Shown here in pieces: positions 35,418 to 44,438 of a stretch of 64,000 nt of DNA (positions are counted from its first letter, which is position 1; each line of letters begins with the position of its first letter). The stretch lies in the NCBI RefSeq assembly GCF_021044425.1, contig NZ_JAJNEC010000007.1, positions 372,001 through 436,000 of the forward strand, in the 5' to 3' direction. A model generated the notes under the pieces. That model was not told where the DNA came from, did not search any database, and saw nothing but the letters and a program-made list of their open reading frames with translations. Source of the DNA: Niabella pedocola. GTDB taxonomy: Bacteria; Bacteroidota; Bacteroidia; Chitinophagales; Chitinophagaceae. A program made the position numbers and the translations under genes.

Positions 35418-37766
35418 ATGAAACAACAAATAAAAACAGCAGGGATCTTTATCTTTTTTATAATGGCGATGCTGCACCCGCAGGCCCAACGCGTAAAGCG
35501 CTATGACCTGTATGTAACAGATACCATGGTCAATTATTCCGGTAAACATAAAATGGCCATTGCGGTTAACGGGCAGATCCCTATGCCCACCCTGGAATTT
35601 ACCGAAGGAGATACTGCGGAGATCGTGGTGCATAACCGGCTTAAAGAGCCAACCGCCCTGCACTGGCATGGGGTATTCCTTCCCAATAAAGAAGATGGAG
35701 TTCCCTATTTAACACAAATGCCCATCGAGCCGGGAACAACATATACGTATCGTTTTCCCATCATCCAGAACGGCACCCACTGGTATCACAGTCACTATGG
35801 CTTCCAGGAACAAACAGGTATGTACGGATCGATGATCTTTCATAAAAAACCAGGAGATCCTGCTTTTCGCAAAGGCATTGACGACCTGCCATCTGTTCCG
35901 GTAATTTTAAGCGAATGGACCGACATCATGCCCCATAATATTCACCGCATGTTGCGCAATGCCAATGATTGGGCGGCCATTAAAAAGAATGCCGTACAAA
36001 GCTATGCGGAAGCCATAAAAGCCGGTCATTTTAAAACCAAACTCGTGAACGAATGGAAGCGGATGCTGGCCATGGATGTAAGCGATGTTTATTACGATAA
36101 GATGCTGATCAACGGCCGGAATGAAAGCCAGCTCGACCAATTTAAAGCAGGCGATAAAGTACGGCTACAGATTTCCAATGGAGGTGCCTCCACTTACTTC
36201 TGGGTACATTATGCCGGTGGCAAAATAACCGTAGTGGCCAATGACGGAAATGATGTGGTGCCGGTGGAGGTAGACCGGTTTATTTTGCCGCCGTCCGAAA
36301 CCATCGACATCGTGGTAACCATTCCCGAACCCGGCATTTCCTACGAACTGCTGGCCACATCGGAAGACCGCACCAACAGCACCGCGCTCTTTATCGGGGA
36401 GGGCAAAAAACAACTGGCCCAACCACTCGGCCGGCTCAAGTATTTTGAAGGGATGAAAATGATGAACGGCATGATGCGCATGAACGGCACAATGAATGAT
36501 ATGGGTATGGCCATGCGTTTACAGCAGATGGATATGAATACTGTCATGTACCCCGAGGTTACCGGCCCTGCCACACCCAGGATAGGGAAAAGAAAGCCGG
36601 AAGCCGGCAAAGAAGTTCCAATGCATATGCACGAAAATCCAACCGCCCATACTGCACATCCGGCAATGCAGGAGCCCACATCTATGAAACAGGACAACAG
36701 CAGTATGGCAGCGCATGCAGGGCACTCCATGCCGGCAGATCCGGGTATGCCTCCGGCCATCCTTACGCTCAACTACAATATGCTGAAGGCGCCGAGCAAA
36801 ACCGTTTTACCGGAAAATGCACCGGTTAAAGAGCTTACGTTCACCCTCACCGGTAATATGAACCGCTATGTATGGAGCCTTGATAACAAGGTGGTTTCCG
36901 AAACAGATAAGATACAGATCAAAAAAGGCGAGATCGTTCGTATCAAATTATACAATGCCTCCATGATGCGGCATCCCATGCATTTGCATGGACATGATTT
37001 CCGGGTGCTCAATGACAAGGGTGAATATGCCCCACTGAAAAACGTAATTGATATCATGCCCATGGAAACCGACGTGATCGAGTTTGAAGCCAACGTGGAA
37101 GGCGACTGGTTTTTTCACTGTCATATCCTGTACCATATGATGGCAGGCATGGGGCGGATTTTCACGTATCAGAACCAGGCGCCCAATCCCTATATTTCAA
37201 ACCCGCAGAAAACCATTAAAAAACTATACCGCGATGACCGTATGTTTTTCCTGATGGCCGAGAACGAAGTAGCATCCAACGGTAATTTCGGATCCGCACT
37301 CTACCACAATACCCGTTGGGCCCTGAATGCCGAATGGAAACTGGGTTATACCGCCAGCAGAGGGCATGAGATTGAAGCCAATTTCGGCCGTTTCCTGGGG
37401 CAGATGCAATGGTTCCGTCCCTTTGTAGGGGTTGAGTGGACCTACAGGAAGGATAGCCACGAAGAGCGGGACCTGTTTGGACAAACGTTCAAACATGATG
37501 GCAAGCTACGCTACACGGCCGGGTTTGCCTATACCCTTCCCTGGCTGGTGCTCTTACAAACACAGATCGACACCCGGGGGCAGGTACGCGTTGAGCTGGG
37601 CAGGGAAGATATTCCGCTTTCAAAACGGTTGAGAGGTGCTTTCTCACTCGACACCCGCAGGGAATATATGGGCGGATTGCGGTACATCGTTAACCGGAAC
37701 TTCAGCATATCTGCCAACTACAATACCGAATATGGCTTTGGAGGCGGATTGGTGCTTACTTATTAA
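35418..37766 (+). CDS. Multicopper oxidase (CopA-like) fused to a CopB-like outer-membrane barrel
   Basis: This 782-residue protein has a signal peptide ending HPQAQ. Its cupredoxin copper ligands are HWHG (82-85), HWYHSH (121-126), HPMHLHGHDF (about 518) and HCHILYHMMAGM (about 566). Between about residues 344 and 440 lies a Met/His-rich stretch (MKMMNGMMRMNG, MHMHEN, HAGHSMP) as in CopA/CueO. From about residue 600 the sequence changes to amphipathic beta strands (AEWKLGYTASRGHEIEANFGRF, RYIVNRNFSISANYNTEYGFGGG) ending in Y, like the barrel of CopB, which in Proteobacteria is a separate gene. It likely oxidises Cu(I) and tethers the enzyme to the outer membrane. Confidence 0.88.
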   Translation: MKQQIKTAGIFIFFIMAMLHPQAQRVKRYDLYVTDTMVNYSGKHKMAIAVNGQIPMPTLEFTEGDTAEIVVHNRLKEPTALHWHGVFLPNKEDGVPYLTQMPIEPGTTYTYRFPIIQNGTHWYHSHYGFQEQTGMYGSMIFHKKPGDPAFRKGIDDLPSVPVILSEWTDIMPHNIHRMLRNANDWAAIKKNAVQSYAEAIKAGHFKTKLVNEWKRMLAMDVSDVYYDKMLINGRNESQLDQFKAGDKVRLQISNGGASTYFWVHYAGGKITVVANDGNDVVPVEVDRFILPPSETIDIVVTIPEPGISYELLATSEDRTNSTALFIGEGKKQLAQPLGRLKYFEGMKMMNGMMRMNGTMNDMGMAMRLQQMDMNTVMYPEVTGPATPRIGKRKPEAGKEVPMHMHENPTAHTAHPAMQEPTSMKQDNSSMAAHAGHSMPADPGMPPAILTLNYNMLKAPSKTVLPENAPVKELTFTLTGNMNRYVWSLDNKVVSETDKIQIKKGEIVRIKLYNASMMRHPMHLHGHDFRVLNDKGEYAPLKNVIDIMPMETDVIEFEANVEGDWFFHCHILYHMMAGMGRIFTYQNQAPNPYISNPQKTIKKLYRDDRMFFLMAENEVASNGNFGSALYHNTRWALNAEWKLGYTASRGHEIEANFGRFLGQMQWFRPFVGVEWTYRKDSHEERDLFGQTFKHDGKLRYTAGFAYTLPWLVLLQTQIDTRGQVRVELGREDIPLSKRLRGAFSLDTRREYMGGLRYIVNRNFSISANYNTEYGFGGGLVLTY

Positions 37767-37822
37767 TAACGGCCCCTGCGGACGCAAAGCAATACAAAAG
37801 CTGCTCACAGAATCCCCGGTTC

Positions 37823-37866
37823 AACACAGAAGAATCAGTCAGACCGGTTCTCCAATCTTCTGTGTT
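37823..37866. repeat. Inverted repeat after the multicopper oxidase gene
   Basis: AACACAGAAGA at 37823-37833 and TCTTCTGTGTT at 37856-37866, a perfect 11-bp inverted repeat with a 22-base loop in the 158-bp gap before the next gene. No T-run follows. It may form an mRNA end or processing hairpin. Confidence 0.5.
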
Positions 37867-37924
37867 CATCTGAGCAAATCCGCGAGAACCGATATTTTAT
37901 TAAAGAAAAACAAAAACAGTTACA

Positions 37925-38359
37925 ATGAATCACGTTACAAAAACCAGTCTCATCATTGGTATAGCCGTTTTCTTAACGGCCTGCGGCAACACTGCAGAAC
38001 AGCAAAAGGCAATCAATACGCCGCCGGCATCCGCAGCAGCGCCGGCATTATTACAACCGGGAACCGTCAACTATACAAAAGGAGACGCCGTGCCCGCCAA
38101 CCTTGTATGTATGGTTAATGACGCCTTTATGAACAAAGCGCAAATTGCGGTGCCGTTTAATGGCAAAACCTATTATGGCTGTTGCGAAATGTGTAAAAAC
38201 AGGATCCCGCAGGATGCCGCGGTACGAAAAGCTACCGACCCCGCTACAGGCAATATAGTGGATAAGGCATCCGCCTACATTGTAATTACCGGAAATAATG
38301 GCGAGGTTTCGTATTTTGAAAGCGCCGATACCTATAAAAAGAGCAGGCAGCATCCATAA
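37925..38359 (+). CDS. Lipoprotein with a TRASH/YHS-like cysteine motif
   Basis: This 144-residue lipoprotein has its lipobox at LTAC (Cys 20), a disordered linker, then Cys 62, 86, 87 and 90 in LVCMVNDAFM and YYGCCEMC. The spacing and the hydrophobic PFNGKTYYGCC strand resemble TRASH/YHS metal-binding domains. Position after a multicopper oxidase supports a copper-binding role on the outer membrane or in the periplasm. Family call is from motif only. Confidence 0.72.
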   Translation: MNHVTKTSLIIGIAVFLTACGNTAEQQKAINTPPASAAAPALLQPGTVNYTKGDAVPANLVCMVNDAFMNKAQIAVPFNGKTYYGCCEMCKNRIPQDAAVRKATDPATGNIVDKASAYIVITGNNGEVSYFESADTYKKSRQHP

Positions 38360-38426
38360 ACAACTAACAAATGGTAATTTAGACAAACGCCAATTGTTAT
38401 GAAATTGCCATATTTAGTGTTTAAAC

Positions 38427-38456
38427 ATTGTTTTTAGAAAGAACCATTTAATTTTG
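38427..38456 (+). promoter_or_regulatory. Putative promoter of the YceI gene
   Basis: TAATTTTG at 38449-38456 matches the -7 consensus; ATTG at 38427-38430 with an 18-base spacer is a near -33 match. The ATG at 38486 is 29 bases downstream. An own promoter would separate the YceI gene from the copper-type operon. Confidence 0.4.
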
Positions 38457-38485
38457 TTCCCAGTTTTTAAAAATAACACGTAAAT

Positions 38486-39157
38486 ATGAAACAAACAATC
38501 TCCATCTTTGCCCTTGCGCTCACCCTGGCCGCCTGCGGCGGTGCTTCGAGCGACCAAGCTAAAACCGAAGAAAAACAGGAAGCTGCTGTAGCTACCGGAA
38601 GCTCCTATGTAATTGACACCCTGTCTACCAGCGTAGACTGGCGGGCAACGCACAAAGGCGGCTTCGCACCCCGCTTTGGTGTAATCAGTGTAAATGACGG
38701 ATCGCTTTCCGTTGAAAATGGTGCCATTACCGGTGGTAACTTCACCATTAACCTCACCGGTTTAAAGGTAGATACCGCATCGGTTACCGAGCCCGATAAA
38801 AAGGCAGCCGACCTCGAAGCGCACCTGAAAAGCCCCGACTTTTTTGATGTGGCTAAACACCCGGCCGCAAAATTTGTGATCACAAAAGTAGCCCCTTACG
38901 ACAGTACTGTGCAAAAAAGCCTGTTACCCGGCGCTACCAATCTGATCAGCGGCAATCTTACATTAAAAGACAGCACCCTGAACATTACATTCCCGGCACA
39001 GGTTACCATTACCGATAACGAAGTGAATGCAACTGCAAAATTCACCATCGACCGGAGCGCCTGGGGTATCAGCTATAAAACAGACGGCAGTCCCGAAAAC
39101 TGGATGATCAGTAAGGACGTGGAAGTAGGGTTTAACCTGAAGGCTGCGAAGAAATAG
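38486..39157 (+). CDS. YceI-family lipoprotein
   Basis: This 223-residue lipoprotein has its lipobox at LAAC (Cys 17) and the YceI lipocalin-like barrel (YVIDTLSTSVDWRATHKGG, FTINLTGLKVDT, DLEAHLKSPDFFDVAKHPAAKF). YceI proteins bind isoprenoid-type lipids in a beta-barrel. It ends before a strong terminator at 39234-39268. Confidence 0.9.
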   Translation: MKQTISIFALALTLAACGGASSDQAKTEEKQEAAVATGSSYVIDTLSTSVDWRATHKGGFAPRFGVISVNDGSLSVENGAITGGNFTINLTGLKVDTASVTEPDKKAADLEAHLKSPDFFDVAKHPAAKFVITKVAPYDSTVQKSLLPGATNLISGNLTLKDSTLNITFPAQVTITDNEVNATAKFTIDRSAWGISYKTDGSPENWMISKDVEVGFNLKAAKK

Positions 39158-39233
39158 ATCGTGAAAGGTGATGCGTCTGCAGTGAAAAAATTTAAAGCTG
39201 CTCACTAAAAACCGATCACTACTCAAATAACAG

Positions 39234-39268
39234 AAAAGAGGCTGTCTTGTTTTAAGACAGCCTCTTTT
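39234..39268. terminator. Bidirectional terminator between convergent genes
   Basis: A 15-bp perfect stem: AAAAGAGGCTGTCTT (39234-39248) with AAGACAGCCTCTTTT (39254-39268) and a 5-base loop. The A- and T-rich ends give a U-run in both directions, serving the YceI gene (plus) and the lipoprotein gene at 39322 (minus). Confidence 0.88.
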
Positions 39269-39321
39269 CTGTGCGGGGAACGTTCCAACAAAAGAAATGA
39301 AGATCCGTTGTTGCTGCTGTG

Positions 39322-39720
39322 TTATTGCCGGGTAATACTAAAAGAACCTCCGCCATTATCGGCATCCGCATGCCCCCAGGTGCCGGTAATCGTATTATTA
39401 GTAAGGGTTCCGGTAAACGACATCTTTTCGTTATAATAATCGGTAACGCTAAATATCAATTTGTTATTGGCGAACGTATAACTGCCCTTGGCCTGGTGTT
39501 CAGCAGGCGCATTCAAATCACCAAAAAATAAAGCAGTCTCTTTGCTTTCGCTGAATTTAATAACAAGCGGATCGGGCCCGTTGTTCTTAACAACAAATGT
39601 CCCCTTCCAGGTACTATTGGCAAGGGCATCATGAGAAGCGCTACGGTCTTTTTTGCAGGCTATCGCTGCAGCCATCAACACCAAACTCAGTGTAATGAGT
39701 AGTCGGTTTTTAACGTTCAT
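39322..39720 (-). CDS. Lipoprotein, lipocalin-like, unknown function
   Basis: This 132-residue lipoprotein has its lipobox at AIAC (Cys 22) and about ninety residues that look like a small beta-barrel (STWKGTFVVKNNGPDPLVIKFSESKETALFFG, KGSYTFANNKLIFSVTDYYNEKMSFTGTL, ITGTWGHADADNGGGSFSITRQ). This layout is common in Bacteroidota lipocalin-like proteins. No function known. It converges with the YceI gene through a shared terminator. Confidence 0.65.
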   Translation of the reverse strand: MNVKNRLLITLSLVLMAAAIACKKDRSASHDALANSTWKGTFVVKNNGPDPLVIKFSESKETALFFGDLNAPAEHQAKGSYTFANNKLIFSVTDYYNEKMSFTGTLTNNTITGTWGHADADNGGGSFSITRQ

Positions 39721-39722
39721 CG

Positions 39723-40167
39723 TTTAAAGATTTAATTGTTTTATTTGTTTAAATGTGTTACGCCTCTGTAAAAGAATCAATGCAAATTATTGTGATGTAA
39801 CGCTGTTGCCAGCGGCCTTTAACAGAACGGTTGATTGGCTTAATAAAACAGCACAGCTGCTTAAGCAAGGCGGCCTATTCTTTTCAGGCTTATAAAACAC
39901 GGGAAGAAGCATATGTTTGAATCGCTCCAAATCTCCGGCGAGCGAATAACAAACAAAAAGAAGCAGCACAGCCGCCCGTGTATCCCTTCAAACATTGGGA
40001 TTTCCAATCCATAGTCGTTCATGTATACGTTAACGGCAGGCAGCAACAGGCATTGTGATGTAAACTTTCTGTTTCGTTAATCCGGAAGCGCTATTTGTTC
40101 ATTCTGCTATTCAACGCTTCTTTCCATACCACATCTTTACAGGACTAAACTTTAAAAATCAAGAAAA
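39723..40167. other. Gene-free gap
   Basis: 445 bases upstream of a divergent lipoprotein and serine hydrolase pair. Both strands are frequently interrupted by stop codons, and the short open frames here have no signal or motif. I find no clear promoter box or hairpin. Confidence 0.5.
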
Positions 40168-41319
40168 ATGAAACATGTATTAAAAAACTCCTGGATCATC
40201 CTTGGGCTTACAACAATGACGTTCACCGCCTGTCAAAAGTCCGGCAGTATTGTAAACAAAGGATTCGATGCCGCGCTTTTTGCAAAGAACATGCGGGAAA
40301 GCCTTAATGAAAAAACGGTTGGCTGGTCTTTCGCCATATCCCAGAATGGAAAAATCGTTCAATATGATGCAGACGGATATGCACGCCTCAGTACCAACAA
40401 TCCGGAAGTAAAATACACATATACTACCCGCCAGGCCATAGGCAGCTGCAGCAAGACCATCTCGGCGCTGGCACTCCTGGGCGCGCTGGAAGCAAAAGAT
40501 CTTGATGAGTATACGTACCTTGCAGACCTGCTACCTTCATCATGGGATATTGCTGCGGAAAACCGGAAGATCAGGGTTATGGACATGCTTACACATAAGG
40601 CGGGTCTTACATACTTCGGTAACGACTATGCATCGCTGCGCAAAACGATGAAAACACCTACTACCGGCTTCGGCTATCTTACCCAAAAGAAATATGATAA
40701 CGTCAATTACCTTATGTGCCGTGTATTAATTCCATGTGTAGTAAACGGTAAAGAAAGTTATGCAAATCTGACCGATGCGCAGGCCGATGAAGCCGTATCT
40801 CAGGCGCATCGTGATTATGTGCGCGAAAAGATCTTCAAAGTAGCCGGGCTGCCCGACTGGCAAAAGATCAATATCGGCCCCTGGAACGCCAACGGATCCA
40901 TTACCGAAGCCGCGCCCGACCGCCAGATGACGATGTATTATAATTATTCCAAGCCTTTGCTCCCGGGCATCATGGCTTACACTACCTACAAGGATGCCGG
41001 TGCTGGCGGCTGGTTTATCAACACTCCTGAGATGGCGCAGGTATTGCTGACAGCCGAAGCCGGAAAATATGTATCGGGCCTGATGCTGGATAAGATGAAG
41101 GATCTGCTCATGGGCTACGATGGCTTTGTTACCGGTGAAAGAGGTGAATACCACTGGAAAAACGGTTATTGGTACGATGATCAAACGCGGGGCATTTTTA
41201 CGGTAATCATGCACTTCCCCAACAATGTGCAGATTGCATGGCATACCAATTCCATCCAAACCGATATTGGAGATCCAATGGGAATAACGGGTAAAGCCTA
41301 CGATAATGCCTGGAGGTAA
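40168..41319 (+). CDS. Beta-lactamase-fold serine hydrolase, lipoprotein
   Basis: This 383-residue lipoprotein has its lipobox at FTAC (Cys 22) and the serine beta-lactamase/DD-peptidase motif GSCSKTISALALLG, with Ser 93 and Lys 96 as S-x-x-K. YDNVNYLM provides a Y-x-N-like motif. The third motif is WHTNSIQ rather than HTG, so the activity may be unusual. Substrate unknown; class C-like esterases and peptidases share this fold. Confidence 0.82.
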   Translation: MKHVLKNSWIILGLTTMTFTACQKSGSIVNKGFDAALFAKNMRESLNEKTVGWSFAISQNGKIVQYDADGYARLSTNNPEVKYTYTTRQAIGSCSKTISALALLGALEAKDLDEYTYLADLLPSSWDIAAENRKIRVMDMLTHKAGLTYFGNDYASLRKTMKTPTTGFGYLTQKKYDNVNYLMCRVLIPCVVNGKESYANLTDAQADEAVSQAHRDYVREKIFKVAGLPDWQKINIGPWNANGSITEAAPDRQMTMYYNYSKPLLPGIMAYTTYKDAGAGGWFINTPEMAQVLLTAEAGKYVSGLMLDKMKDLLMGYDGFVTGERGEYHWKNGYWYDDQTRGIFTVIMHFPNNVQIAWHTNSIQTDIGDPMGITGKAYDNAWR

Positions 41320-41460
41320 CTATTGTTCATGCAACAGCTACAGGTGAATTATTGCCATACAAGAAAACGATCAGGGGAATGCACAAAAAACCATACCGGT
41401 AAAACCGCTACCCGGGATCTGAGGCTTCATAAAAATTAACGGGATACATCTTCCTGTTTC

Positions 41461-41489
41461 AAAATCCGATCCGGCGATCGGATTTTTTT
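41461..41489 (+). terminator. Rho-independent terminator
   Basis: AAAATCCGATC (41461-41471) pairs with GATCGGATTTT (41476-41486) around CGGC, followed by a T-run to 41489. It lies 141 bases after the serine hydrolase stop. Confidence 0.8.
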
Positions 41490-41542
41490 GTATGCACAGG
41501 ATTGCCTGCACATCACATGCACCAGGTTCTGTGGCCATAACA

Positions 41543-41857
41543 TGCATGTGATGAAACTACTTTTAACCCCAACAATAGAGACAATCAGCGGGGTGATAAA
41601 AAAAATTTCCGGAATGTTGCCGGTTCCCTAAATACCAGGATGCCCATTCATGCTGCGACCACAGCATCGATACCCGTCCACACGCATAAGCCGTTCCAAT
41701 CGGCAGTTCCTGGATGGTTTTCATAAGCAATAACATACTCGCTGTAAACGCGCCATACCACCGGTACATAGCAGCCCTGTTGTTTCCGTTGCTTTACCCA
41801 GGATGGGGTAAATACCACTTCAAATATTCCCGCAATGATCAGCATAATCCCGTTTAT
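41543..41857 (-). pseudogene. Decayed SMR (SugE-like) transporter gene
   Basis: Aligned by eye to the intact SMR gene at 43473-43802, this copy is clearly related along its length. The start ATG has become ATA (41857-41855), the stop TAA has become GCA, and at least three frame-changing losses are visible, including a 13-base deletion in the second helix and single-base losses. Pieces such as TASMLLLMKTIQELPIGTAYA remain readable. It cannot make a working transporter. Confidence 0.85.
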
Positions 41858-41897
41858 AATTTTTCAATCTCCGGGGTTCATCAACGTTCCGCCACGT

Positions 41898-42473
41898 TCA
41901 GGACCCGCTCCGTTTTAATACCCGCTCTGCCGCCTCCGCTGCAACAATAAGCCCCCCTGCCATCATGATAATATCCTTGAGCACCAGTCGCCCTGCGCCC
42001 GACAAATAAGGGAACCCATGCTGCGGCGTGGGCCCGTCTCCGCCCAATGCCGGCACATAGACCTCGGGAGTCGTTATCAGAAACGAGAGCGTCACCAGCG
42101 ACATCCCAAAGGTGAGCAATCCGCCCGCAACACCGGTCCCGGGCCACCAGATCCCGGCCAGGGTTAAAAATCCGATGAGTACAATACACGCACCCAACAG
42201 GTAGGAAAAAGTATAGGTACCATTTGCCTTATGCCATTCAATATTCCTGTTTACAACTTTTCCCTCAGGATTTTTGTGCGCCTGGTATGCTGCCGGATCT
42301 TTATAAAAAAAATGCATAAGCGGACTGTTGGCCACAAACGGAACAATACCTTCGGCTTCATACTGAAATGCCTTAAGCCCACCGATCCAGGCCATTACAA
42401 TAAATATAGCGATGCGCATCAGCTGCACCAGCCCTGCACGGCATTGAACTAAGAGTAGGAGAAGTCGGTTCAT
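41898..42473 (-). CDS. DUF417/YkgB (RclC-like) inner membrane protein
   Basis: This 191-residue membrane protein has four hydrophobic helices and the DUF417 features IFIVMAWIGGLKAFQYEAEGIVPFVANSPLMHFFY and DIIMMAGGLIVAAEAAERVLK. In E. coli the family member RclC (YkgB) belongs to the reactive-chlorine-resistance genes, controlled by the AraC-type RclR. Here an AraC gene lies just upstream on the same strand. The functional match is inference. Confidence 0.82.
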   Translation of the reverse strand: MNRLLLLLVQCRAGLVQLMRIAIFIVMAWIGGLKAFQYEAEGIVPFVANSPLMHFFYKDPAAYQAHKNPEGKVVNRNIEWHKANGTYTFSYLLGACIVLIGFLTLAGIWWPGTGVAGGLLTFGMSLVTLSFLITTPEVYVPALGGDGPTPQHGFPYLSGAGRLVLKDIIMMAGGLIVAAEAAERVLKRSGS

Positions 42474-42552
42474 ATTTTTTGCGGTTTTATTCCGCCCAAA
42501 AATAGACCATCTGTATGGCAGGAAACATGGACAAACCCGGCATTCCTATAGA

Positions 42553-43419
42553 TTATTTTGCCACAATGGAAATACCGGTCTGTGATCTAAAAACGGTCGG
42601 TGCGCACCCGGTATGTTTTTTAAAATACCGGCTGAAGTAAAATACGTCTTCAAATTTCAATTGGGCCGCAATCTCTTTAACCGACTTCCTGGAAAGATGC
42701 AGGAGCTTTTTTGCTTCCAGGATCACCCGGTCCTGAATCAGCTTCGATGGTGTTTTTCCAAACCCGCGGCGGATCTTTTTACTAAAAGCATCAACCGACA
42801 GGGAAAGCTGTGCCGCATAAAAGGCAGGTGTCCGCTCTGTAAGATAATACTGCTCCAACAGCTGCTGAAAAGCGCGATCGCCCTCAGGCACCGGCATCTG
42901 TGCAGTTCTTTTATCCAGGAATGCCTTTTTCTCCTTGCTGCACAAAGCCAAAACCAGTTGCAGGTATGCCTTAAGCACTGCCGTAGAGAATACCGCTCCC
43001 ACCCGCTGCTCTTTCTCTATTTTTGCAAACACGGCGCATACTTCATTAAATACAGCCGGCGCCAGGCGCACATGCGGCACCAGGTAAATATTATTAAACA
43101 ACAATCCGTTACAGGCCACTTCTTCTTTATGATACTCAATACAGTAAAAATCACCATGGAACTCCAGCTGCTGCATTGCTGTTAAAGGAGCGCTCTTCCA
43201 TTTAAAATGCTGATAGGGTGCTAAACACAATACCGTTTTTCCTGAACAGCTATATTCCGTCAGGTCTACCTCAAAACGGCCCTCTCCTTCAAACACCAGC
43301 AGTTGGTAAAAGGATGATGAAAATGGCCGTTGAAAATAGTGCCCTTTCCGCTTGGAAACATTGATCAGTGCCTGCTCTTTTTTCACGATGATTTTAAGCT
43401 GTTTTTGATCCGAACGCAT
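42553..43419 (-). CDS. AraC-family regulator beside the RclC-like gene
   Basis: This 288-residue protein has an N-terminal cupin-type sensing domain (residues about 30-110, with EGRFEVDLTEYSCSGKTVLCLAPYQHFKWK) and a C-terminal double HTH (FYAAQLSLSVDAFSKKIRRGFGKTPSKLIQDRVILEAKKLLHLSRKSVKEIAAQLKFEDVFYFSRYFKKHTGCAPTVFR is split over about 70 residues). It lies 79 bases before the DUF417/YkgB gene on the same strand and probably controls it. Confidence 0.88.
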   Translation of the reverse strand: MRSDQKQLKIIVKKEQALINVSKRKGHYFQRPFSSSFYQLLVFEGEGRFEVDLTEYSCSGKTVLCLAPYQHFKWKSAPLTAMQQLEFHGDFYCIEYHKEEVACNGLLFNNIYLVPHVRLAPAVFNEVCAVFAKIEKEQRVGAVFSTAVLKAYLQLVLALCSKEKKAFLDKRTAQMPVPEGDRAFQQLLEQYYLTERTPAFYAAQLSLSVDAFSKKIRRGFGKTPSKLIQDRVILEAKKLLHLSRKSVKEIAAQLKFEDVFYFSRYFKKHTGCAPTVFRSQTGISIVAK

Positions 43420-43472
43420 CTGCCGCGGAAGCCGGTTATCCTGCCGCCTGACGGATCAGCTCTGGTCGCCCG

Positions 43473-43802
43473 TTAATGTGATGAAACCACTTTTAGCCCT
43501 ACAATAGAGGCGATCAGCGTGGTGATAAAAAACAATCTCCAGAATGTTGCCGGTTCCTTAAACACCAGGATCCCCATCAATGCAGCGCCCACAGCACCGA
43601 TACCCGTCCACACCGCATAAGCCGTTCCAATTGGCAGTCCCTGGATGGCTTTCATAAGCAATAACATACTCGCTGTAAGCGCTATAAAAAAACCGGCATA
43701 CCACCAGTACATGGCAGCCCCTGTTGTTTCCTTTGCTTTACCCAGGCAGGAAGTAAACGCCACTTCACACAAACCCGCAATGATCAGAATAATCCAGTTC
43801 AT
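43473..43802 (-). CDS. SMR-family multidrug transporter (SugE-like), intact copy
   Basis: This 109-residue protein, from ATG 43802, has the four-helix SMR layout: MNWIILIIAGLCEVAFTSCLGKAKETTG, with the conserved membrane Glu in the first helix, then YAGFFIALTASMLLLMKAIQGLPIGTAYAVWTGIGAVGAALMGILVFKEPATF. GTAYAVWTGIGAVG is the SMR signature. It exports cationic compounds such as guanidinium or quaternary ammonium. A broken copy lies at 41543-41857, on the other side of the AraC/DUF417 pair. Confidence 0.92.
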   Translation of the reverse strand: MNWIILIIAGLCEVAFTSCLGKAKETTGAAMYWWYAGFFIALTASMLLLMKAIQGLPIGTAYAVWTGIGAVGAALMGILVFKEPATFWRLFFITTLIASIVGLKVVSSH

Positions 43803-43874
43803 ATCTTTAAATTTCCTGCAAAGTTCTGTTGAAGCACGGAAATAAAATTTTACAAATGATAAATAAAACACGCT

Positions 43875-44438
43875 TCAGCGGATCTCCGACCGGATCCGGC
43901 TCAGGCTTACCTGTGTAATGCCCAGGTAAGAAGCGATATGACACAGGGCTACCCGCTGCAGCAGGCCCGGATTATCTGCCAGCAGTTCCTTATACCGCTG
44001 GGCGGCCGTTTTAAACTGCCGGGAGATCAGCCGCTCCTCCGTTTTGATCAGTTCCCCTTCCGCAAATTTCCGTCCCCAATTGGCAATCTGCAGATCTTCC
44101 TGGTAAAGCTGTTGCAGTTCCTCCGCCCGGAGTGCAAACAAAACACAGGGTTCCAGTAATTCAATATGCTCATAACCTGGTTTGCCCGTCACATAGCTGT
44201 TCATCGATACAATGGTTTCACCTTCGCCGCCAAACCAGAAGGTTATTTCATGATCCTCCGTGTGAGCATATGCCCGCACAATGCCACTTTTGATGAAGTA
44301 CAAGTTCCGCTCAATCCGGCCGGCCCGCATCAGTAAATGATTTTTTTCAAACCCAACCTCCACTACCCGCCTGGTAATTTTTTCCAGGGCGGTTGCAGGC
44401 AAGGGATATACCTGTTCCAGTATCTGTGTAAGCTGCAT
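43875..44438 (-). CDS. Crp/Fnr-family regulator
   Basis: This 187-residue protein has a cyclic-nucleotide-binding domain (HLLMRAGRIERNLYFIKSGIVRAYAHTEDHEITFWFGGEGETIVSMNSYVTG, with a degenerate PxE pocket) and a C-terminal HTH (VALCHIASYLGITQVSLSRIRSEIR). Such short forms are common in Bacteroidota. The ATG at 44438 is used. Its position just before the SMR gene suggests that it may control it. Confidence 0.87.
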   Translation of the reverse strand: MQLTQILEQVYPLPATALEKITRRVVEVGFEKNHLLMRAGRIERNLYFIKSGIVRAYAHTEDHEITFWFGGEGETIVSMNSYVTGKPGYEHIELLEPCVLFALRAEELQQLYQEDLQIANWGRKFAEGELIKTEERLISRQFKTAAQRYKELLADNPGLLQRVALCHIASYLGITQVSLSRIRSEIR

